The notes under the pieces were generated by a model. It did not search any database and had not been told where the DNA came from. It saw only the letters and a list, made by a program, of their open reading frames with translations. Positions 59,077 to 64,000 of a stretch of 64,000 bases of DNA are shown one piece after another. The position numbers and the translations under genes are program-made. The first letter of the stretch is position 1. Each line of letters starts with the position of its first letter. The stretch comes from JBDTSW01 sp963799815 (GTDB lineage Bacteria > Actinomycetota > Thermoleophilia > Solirubrobacterales > 70-9), in NCBI GenBank assembly GCA_963799815.1, contig CAWCYG010000007.1:136541-200540 (forward strand). The letters are read 5' to 3'.

Positions 59077-59181
59077 TCAGCGAGCTGCGCGAAATCGTCA
59101 CCCCCGACGACGACGGAGACAACGGGGGCCCCAACTATGGCTCGGAGTTCGAGGAGTCCGACTACGCGCCGATCCCGCGAC
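59077..59181 (+). pseudogene. Duplicated fragment of a UDG-like gene
   Basis: 105 bp matching, at roughly 90% by eye, the reverse strand of 63300-63197, that is the C-terminal part of the UDG-like gene (residues LREIVTPDDDGDNGGPNYGSEFEESDYAPIPR). Here the reading frame is intact but has no start or rest of the gene. It ends exactly where the tRNA-Met fragment begins, which suggests a recombination junction. Confidence 0.75.
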
Positions 59182-59222
59182 AGCGGGGGCGGGATTTGAA
59201 CCCGCGACCTCCGGGTTATGAG
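59182..59222 (-). other. tRNA-Met 3' fragment (possible att site)
   Basis: On the minus strand the sequence runs from an anticodon loop CTCATAA through CCCGGAGGTC, the T-arm CGGGTTCAAATCCCG and the acceptor 3' strand CCCCGCT. The 5' half of the tRNA is missing: nothing in the preceding 40 bases can pair with the acceptor. A block from anticodon to 3' end is the usual identity segment for integrases at tRNA genes. Confidence 0.65.
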
Positions 59223-59339
59223 ATCGAGCTATGGCGGAGTGGTGGCACGCGCTCAGGCGTCGCCAGGCACGCGAAGATGGTCTGGGTTGCGCTCACTTGC
59301 GCTCAGATTGATGCCCGAATTGATGCCCGCCGGAATAGA

Positions 59340-59357
59340 CGCTTTGCATGGAAAGCG
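59340..59357. repeat. Short palindromic repeat, copy 1
   Basis: CGCTTT-GCATGG-AAAGCG: perfect 6-bp arms around a 6-nt centre. The same sequence recurs at 63955-63972 and near-identically at 60599-60615. It lies in a 246-bp gap (59223-59468) that otherwise shows no gene. Confidence 0.6.
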
Positions 59358-59412
59358 ACACTCTCGCGTGACCGAGGCCCGCTCCGTCTGAGCTCCGCCT
59401 GCACGGAGCCGT

Positions 59413-59443
59413 CCCCGGATCGCCGTTCTCACGGCGTCCGGGG
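59413..59443. terminator. Strong hairpin downstream of the beta-propeller gene
   Basis: CCCCGGA-TC-GCCGT-TCTC-ACGGC-G-TCCGGGG folds into a two-part GC-rich stem. It lies 26 bp beyond the stop of the minus-strand gene at 59469. A short T-run (CTTTTG) follows only on the plus strand, so it may act in either direction. Confidence 0.55.
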
Positions 59444-59468
59444 TGGCGGCTTCGCTTTTGAGAGGGTC

Positions 59469-60461
59469 TTAGTGCGCTCCGTGGGGCGGGCCCGACGGGT
59501 TCTCGACCTTCCAGATCTCCCCGGTGAGCGTGACGACGTACGCCGTGTTCTTGATGAACTCGACCGACGTCGGCCGGTCCAAGCCGTCCACGATGACGCT
59601 GAACGTGCCGTTCCCGTTCACCTTCACCAGGCTGCCGGTGTCCGGTGCCGCCGGAGCACCCGGAGGGCCGCCACCGAAGACGCCCTGCGAGAGGGCGAAC
59701 AGATCGCGACCGCGGCCAGACTCGACGTCGACTAGGAGGGGGGCACCGGAGGCGACGTCCGTGGCGGTGGGCGACTTCGGCCCGAACGACACCACTTTGC
59801 CATCCGCCGGATCGTGGGGGACGGGCCCGGCCTCGGCCATGTAGATCGTGTTGCCCGATGTCTCGAGCCCGGTCGGGACGATGTTTCCGAAGGAGATCAG
59901 CTCGCTGACCTCGCCGTCGCGCGTGACCCGGTACACCCGGTTGTGGTGCCCGTCCGTGACCAAGAAACCGCCGCGGTAGGTCTCCAGCGCGTACTGGACC
60001 CCGGTTGGGATGTCAATCGGAAATCCCGGCGGATTGCTCAAGGCGAACGCGCCGATGTCCGCGACGACGGTGAAGCTGTCGGGGCCGTCGATCCGGTAGA
60101 TGCCGACGGTGTCGCTGCTACCGAACTGGGGGCCAACAAGCGTGACCAAGGCGTACGCGGTCCCGCCGATGAACGCGACGTCGGTCGTCCCACCGATGCC
60201 GATGATCGACGGCGGCAGACCGCTGGCGAACGTCGTGATCTCTCCGGTCCTCGGATCGACGCGCGAGATTCTGCCGGCTGCGCTTTCCGTGACGTACAGC
60301 GCGCCACCGGGGCCGACGGTGCTACCCGAGCCACCCTCCAGGCCCGTCAGCAGCTGGGTGGTGGTGGGCGCCGGGGCGGGCGGTGCGGCGCTTGCTGTGG
60401 ATGACGTGCTCATCCCGACCACGGCCGCTGCCAAGAGCAGCAGCTTTAGGTGAGTACTCAT
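59469..60461 (-). CDS. Secreted ScyD/ScyE-like beta-propeller protein
   Basis: 330 residues with signal peptide (LKLLLLAAAVVGMSTSSTASA). Repeated propeller blades: GGALYVTESAAGRISRVDPRTGEITTF, GIYRIDGPDSFTVVADIG, GGFLVTDGHHNRVYRVTRDGEVSEL, GNTIYMAEAGPVP, GRDLFALSQGV and LVKVNGNGTFSVIVDGL. The family is named after scytonemin-cluster proteins, but most members are of unknown role. ATG at 60461. Confidence 0.78.
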   Translation of the reverse strand: MSTHLKLLLLAAAVVGMSTSSTASAAPPAPAPTTTQLLTGLEGGSGSTVGPGGALYVTESAAGRISRVDPRTGEITTFASGLPPSIIGIGGTTDVAFIGGTAYALVTLVGPQFGSSDTVGIYRIDGPDSFTVVADIGAFALSNPPGFPIDIPTGVQYALETYRGGFLVTDGHHNRVYRVTRDGEVSELISFGNIVPTGLETSGNTIYMAEAGPVPHDPADGKVVSFGPKSPTATDVASGAPLLVDVESGRGRDLFALSQGVFGGGPPGAPAAPDTGSLVKVNGNGTFSVIVDGLDRPTSVEFIKNTAYVVTLTGEIWKVENPSGPPHGAH

Positions 60462-60598
60462 GGGACTCTCCTTCCGCTCGGTCGCCCCGGACAGGCGGTC
60501 ACGGGGATCCCGGGCTCTCGATCGGCCGTTCGGCCGTCTCCACGACCCTACACCCCCGGTCGATCCGAGGTTTGGTTTTGGACGAGAAGTGGCTAGGT

Positions 60599-60615
60599 GC
60601 TTCGCATGGAAAGCG
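60599..60615. repeat. Short palindromic repeat, copy 2
   Basis: GCTTCGCATGGAAAGCG, differing from copy 1 at one base in the left arm (TTC for TTT), 73 bp before the RNase H-like gene. Confidence 0.55.
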
Positions 60616-60687
60616 CATTGATTGGGCAGGAGGACGCACCCAAGAGTCGCCTGAGGTCAGGCCGTGGGGGAAAATGCTCCCCAGGTG

Positions 60688-61071
60688 ATGAAGTTGGCGA
60701 CCATCCACTTCGACGGCGGCGGGCAGAGTCCCGGCCCGGTAACGGCTGCCTGCATTGTCGAGTTGAGCGACGGCTCCGTCGTCCAGGCCGTCAGGCGTTT
60801 CGACCAGGGAACCCACAACACCGCTGAGTGGCACGCGCTGATACTCGGCCTGCGCCTGGCGCTCAACCACGGCGAGCGGCATGTGGTGGTCAAGGGCGAC
60901 TCGAGGCTCGTGGTGAAGCAAGTCAAGCGCGAGTGGAAGACGAAGAATCCGGCGCTGCTCCCTCTGCGGACGGAGGGAGTGGAGCTGTTGGCGCAGTTCG
61001 AGAGCTCGCGCGTCAAGTGGATTCCGCGCAAGGAGAACCGGCGCGCCGACGAACTGGGCCGGGGCGTATGA
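60688..61071 (+). CDS. RNase HI-like protein
   Basis: 127 residues of a compact RNase H fold: ATIHFDGGGQSPG (first Asp), HNTAEWHALILGLRLAL (Glu), VVVKGDSRLVVKQV (second Asp) and WIPRKENRRADELGR near the end, where the final His/Asp site lies. It would cut RNA in RNA-DNA hybrids. ATG 60688 with AGGTG before it; an in-frame GTG at 60664 adds only eight residues. Confidence 0.82.
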   Translation: MKLATIHFDGGGQSPGPVTAACIVELSDGSVVQAVRRFDQGTHNTAEWHALILGLRLALNHGERHVVVKGDSRLVVKQVKREWKTKNPALLPLRTEGVELLAQFESSRVKWIPRKENRRADELGRGV

Positions 61072-61106
61072 GCCTCGGACCCCGTGTGTCCGTTGGCGGC
61101 CACTAA

Positions 61107-61124
61107 CGCTTTGGACGAAAAGCG
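61107..61124. repeat. Palindrome variant with the same arms
   Basis: CGCTTT-GGACGA-AAAGCG: the same 6-bp arms and loop length as copies 1 and 3 but a different centre. A looser relative, CGCTTACGACGAAAGGCG, is at about 61464-61481. Confidence 0.45.
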
Positions 61125-61162
61125 CGAGTCCTCGAGCGGCCGCTTACGGACGTGACGGGGTC

Positions 61163-61352
61163 TCAGTCGGTGAGCACCCGCTTGACCGTGCCGAACACAT
61201 AGATCACCGACAGCACGAAGAAGAGCCCGCCGATAGCCGCCCGAACCGTGTCCTCGTCCACGGGCGCTTTCTGCCACGGGGGGCGCCGCCTTGTCGGCGA
61301 CCGTTTCGCGCCATCCGGCCAAGCCGGCCTTCCCTACATCCTTCGCCTTCAT
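61163..61352 (-). pseudogene. Small single-pass membrane protein, frameshifted in a C run
   Basis: With AGGAG before ATG 61352 the first frame reads KAKDVGKAGLAGWRETVADKAAPP. A run of six C (complement of G at about 61276-61281) then shifts the frame. With five C the protein continues WQKAPVDEDTVRAAIGGLFFVLSVIYVFGTVKRVLTD to a TGA at 61165-61163, giving 62 residues with one membrane helix. The good start site and sensible tail on both sides make a real gene likely. Confidence 0.55.
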
Positions 61353-61628
61353 TCCATCTCCTCTATAGACGACTCGCTCCCGGCCGTCAAACGACCGCGA
61401 TGTGGGCGAGTCCTGGGCCTGACGTCTACCCCCGTGGCCTCCATTGACACTCTGCGCCTAGCCGCTTACGACGAAAGGCGATAGCCGACCTGCGAGTCGC
61501 ACCTAGGGCCGGGGCATCAAGGGGCGGCAGGGCCCAGCGCTATGGAAAAGGGCCGGTACTCCTTAGCGAACTGGCTACCGATGGGCGCCTCAGATAAAAC
61601 GCGAAGAATGAGTTGATGTGAATTGCTC
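61353..61628. other. Non-coding gap
   Basis: 276 bp with no supported gene on either strand. It holds only the loose palindrome near 61464-61481. GC is lower than in the coding regions nearby. Confidence 0.6.
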
Positions 61629-63043
61629 TCAGGCTAGGATCGGACCGACCTGCGGATACTCGGCGATCAGCGCAGCCCGAAGCTCTGAGAGCCGCGGCTG
61701 CTCTTCGTCCGATGCCGCCGCCGTGTAGCTCGTATCGAGGAGCATCGGCTTCCCCCAAGCGATCAGGGGCTCGACCCGCTCCTGATCGACGAAGGCGCCG
61801 AGGGCGGGCATCCAGTCGGCGCGCCCGTAGACGAGCTTGCCGCCGATCATCACCAGGTCGACCCAGGAGGGTTCGGCCTCGACCACGTTCTCCCACGGGT
61901 CCTGCTCGCGGCGCTCGAACACCACCAGGTCGGCGGCCCTGCCAGCCGCGAGGCGGCCGAGCTTGTCCTCGAGCCCGGCGATCATCGCCGCGTCGCGGGT
62001 GACCATGTCGACCAGCTGCTTCGCGGTCGGCGGCCGGCCGCGCTGCTCGGCGATCGTGCGCCGCGCGACCTTGATCTCGGCCAGGAGGCTGGTGGAGCCA
62101 CTCGGCAGCCAGTCGGCGCCGAGTCCGATCGGGAGGCCGAGCTCGAGCGCGTCGGCGGCCCGGGTCGTCTCCCCGTATAGGCGCAGGTTCGACTGCGGCG
62201 ACCAGACCAGCTTCGCCCCGGCGTCCCTTAAGTCGGCGAGCTCGTCCTTGGCGAGCGCGGTGCCGTGGATGACCACGGTCGCCGGGGTGAGCGCGTTCAG
62301 CGCGACCAGCTTGCCGAATTCGTTTCGGGAGAGCTCGTTGTCGGAGCGTCCCTCGGCGAGGTGGACGTAGAAGGCCTTGACCTCGTCTGTTCTCGATCCC
62401 CTCGAGGATGCTCCGAAGCGAGTCCATCCCGAACTCGCTGCCCGGGGTCGGGAGGTCGATCAGCGACCGTCCGACCTGGGAGCCGAAGATCCACTTGTCG
62501 ACGTTTCGAACCAGCGCCTCGTCCTGGAAGCCGCTCGCGAGGCCGCCGGTGCCCTGGATCGCGGTCACCCCGCCGATGAGGGCGCGGATCTCGGCGTAGC
62601 GAAGCTGGGTCTTCGGCGGGAGGACCTCGCGCAGGTGGTTCTGGGGGTCGCGGACCAGCAGCTGGTAGAGGTCGCTCCCGCGCCAGGCGTAGCGGTTGAT
62701 GAACTGCTTCGGCGGCTCCCAGGCGGCGAAGATGTTGAACTCGGGGTGGCCATGGAGGTCGATCAGGCCGGGGGCGATCACGCCCTTGCTGTCCTGGACG
62801 TGGACGCCCTCGGGCCGCGTCTTTTGGACCGCCTCGATCTCGGTTCCGTCGATCACGACGTAGCCATCCTCGATCGCCCCGCCGGGCGTGAGGACGGCGC
62901 CGCGGAGCGCGAGCGGTTCGGCCAGGTCGAGGGCCGGAGCAGCCTCGGCCGCCAGCGCCGCCGCCGGCGGGGGGCTGCTCCTCGATCACGCCGGCCTTGT
63001 AGGCGGCCTCGAAGTGGTCCGGCGCCTCGTTCTGAGCGGCCAC
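61629..63043 (-). pseudogene. Amidohydrolase-family protein, two frameshifts
   Basis: Joined reading: AAQNEAPDHFEAAYKAGVI at the N-terminus from GTG 63043; after a shift at the six-C run near 62970, VIDGTEIEAVQ, APGLIDLHGHPEFN (metal HxH) and LIGGVTAIQGTGG; after a second shift near 62390, VVIHGTALAKDELADLRDAGAKLVWSPQSNLRLYGE, IGLGADWLPSGS (metal Asp) and RAADLVVFERREQDPW. About 470 residues, a chlorohydrolase/imidazolonepropionase-like metal hydrolase. Starts 7 bp after the UDG-like gene. Substrate unknown. Confidence 0.7.
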
Positions 63044-63050
63044 GGCTCGC

Positions 63051-63827
63051 CTAGGCGGTCGAGTCTGGCGCGTGCCAGATCAGGGTGTGGCCGTCGTCGG
63101 GCGAGGGGCGGCCGACCGAGTTCTGGGCGCAGCCGGGCTGGGCGCGGACCCAGGCGTCATCGCCGAGGAAGGCGGGGGCGCCGAACGGCAGGTCGCGTCG
63201 CGGGATCGGCGCGTAGTCGGTCTCCTCGAACTCGAGCCGTAGTTGGGCCCGCCGTTGTCGCCGTCATCGTCGGGGGTGACGATTTCGCGCAGCTCGCTGA
63301 CCGCCGCCCGCCACGCGTCGAGCAGCTCCTCCTCCTCGGGATTGGAGGGGTGCGGGATCTCCTTCAGCTCGACGTCCGGGCGCCCCGTCCAAAGCGCGAC
63401 CGCCGCCTGGGCCATGAAGCCGAAGGCGATGACGGCCTCGAGGCTCGGGACCCGCGACGGCGTCGTAGAGCTCGTTTCGCCACTCGAGCTGGTCTTGATC
63501 GTCGAGCCGGTCGGCCTCGGCGAAGGAGCGGCTCGGATGGACCGCGTAGGCCCAGGCGTTGAGGCAGACGTAGGAGCGGGTCAGCCCGAGCTTGGCGAGG
63601 AAGCCCTGCACGCGCTGGCCGGCGTTGCCGACCAGGGAGCGCCCGGCGATCCGTTCGGTCGGGCCGGGGTCGGAGGCGATGCAGATTACCCGCGCCGAGC
63701 CGTCGAGGCCGACCGCGGTAGAAGATCGGCCCCCAGTCAAACCAGAAGTCGTCCTTGACCGGCGGATCGGGACGCGGTCGAAGAGCTCGGCGAGCTGGGC
63801 CGAGGGCCCGGGATCGAACTCGGACAT
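63051..63827 (-). pseudogene. Uracil-DNA glycosylase superfamily protein, several frameshifts
   Basis: GGGAGG precedes ATG 63827. Pieces: SEFDPGPSAQLAELFDRVPI; in another frame KDDFWFDWGPIFYRGR; then ARVICIASDPGPTERIAGRSLVGNAGQRVQGFLAKLG and SYVCLNAWAYAVHPS (UDG motif 1 region); in the next frame AVIAFGFMAQAAVAL and IPHPSNPEEEELLDAWRAAV (motif 2-like HPS); then DYAPIPR to a TAG at 63053-63051. Single-base shifts sit near 63765, 63715, 63452 and 63230. The Fe-S cysteines of family 4 enzymes are not seen. Its C-terminal part is duplicated at 59077-59181. Confidence 0.65.
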
Positions 63828-63946
63828 CGATGAGGCCTCCCTTGGCGGCGGGTCGAATCGACCATACGGCATCTCGGCTCCCCCGTCACGGCCGGGCTTG
63901 CCTCCTCGCCGCCGCCGCGCAAGCGGTAGGCGACCGCCGTGAATAG

Positions 63947-63980
63947 GAACATGTCGCTTTGCATGGAAAGCGCAATGTTC
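63947..63980. repeat. Extended palindrome containing repeat copy 3
   Basis: GAACAT-GT-CGCTTT-GCATGG-AAAGCG-CA-ATGTTC: the repeat of 59340 flanked by a second pair of arms, giving a 34-nt hairpin interrupted by two mismatches. It lies upstream of the UDG-like gene's start (63827). Nothing else is recognised between 63828 and the window end. Confidence 0.6.
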
Positions 63981-64000
63981 TGCCGCCGGCTGGCGCGAAC

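Noticed and set aside
1..64000. CRISPR arrays, rRNA genes, insertion sequences, B12 or TPP riboswitches
   Set aside because: No regularly spaced repeats, rRNA signatures, transposase genes or riboswitch cores were seen; short gaps before ecm and the NMT1/THI5-like gene leave no room for a riboswitch.

Overview
The window is high-GC, densely packed DNA with GTG/TTG starts, 4-nt start/stop overlaps, an F420 biosynthesis set (fused FbiC), a GTP-type PEP carboxykinase, a DivIVA/Wag31-like protein and a Chloroflexus-like malyl-CoA lyase. Together these suggest a chromosomal piece of a deep-branching actinobacterium, perhaps Thermoleophilia/Solirubrobacterales. That placement rests on gene content and recall, not on a marker-gene tree.

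Layout. 0-9 kb: acetate activation (acs), a second acyl-CoA synthetase, an Rv0577-like VOC protein, a succinate/malate-CoA ligase pair coupled to a small ferredoxin, and pckG. 9-10 kb: an HTH/nucleotidyltransferase pair behind a 37-bp inverted repeat. 10-25 kb: malyl-CoA lyase, an acyl-CoA dehydrogenase, a MaoC hydratase, a PAS-only sensor, ethylmalonyl-CoA mutase, ClpS, a LysR regulator, a sulfatase and crotonyl-CoA carboxylase/reductase. 25-33 kb: a coiled-coil nuclease-like protein, YgfZ, a multicopper oxidase-ZIP-DtxR operon, pyrophosphatase and aquaporin. 33-40 kb: F420 biosynthesis (fbiC, cofE-cofC-cofD-npdG). 40-49 kb: an SDR, a wHTH gene with an SOS-box-like palindrome, HMG-CoA-lyase-like protein, 3-hydroxybutyryl-CoA dehydrogenase, DivIVA plus carboxyltransferase, methylthioadenosine salvage, and PucR. 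49-58.7 kb: desaturase, acetoacetyl-CoA synthetase, M28 peptidase, SRAP, two CAP proteins and five tRNA genes. 58.7-64 kb: an accessory-looking tail with a tRNA-Met 3' fragment, a duplicated gene fragment, short repeated palindromes and several frameshifted genes.

How the genes work together. acs, a 3-hydroxybutyryl-CoA dehydrogenase, ccr, ecm, an acyl-CoA dehydrogenase, a MaoC hydratase, mcl and a propionyl-CoA-carboxylase-type subunit are most of the ethylmalonyl-CoA pathway. This pathway replaces the glyoxylate shunt when cells grow on acetyl-CoA, and pckG would draw off oxaloacetate for gluconeogenesis. The pathway genes are scattered among several transcription units.

Sequence quality. 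Several genes (mcl, acyl-CoA dehydrogenase, a small gene before maoC, a nucleoside phosphorylase, a small membrane protein, an amidohydrolase and a UDG-like gene) are broken by single-base shifts, often in short G or C runs. Otherwise intact motifs on both sides make sequencing/assembly error the first explanation, ahead of gene decay. No CRISPR array, rRNA gene, intact insertion sequence or integrase was found.
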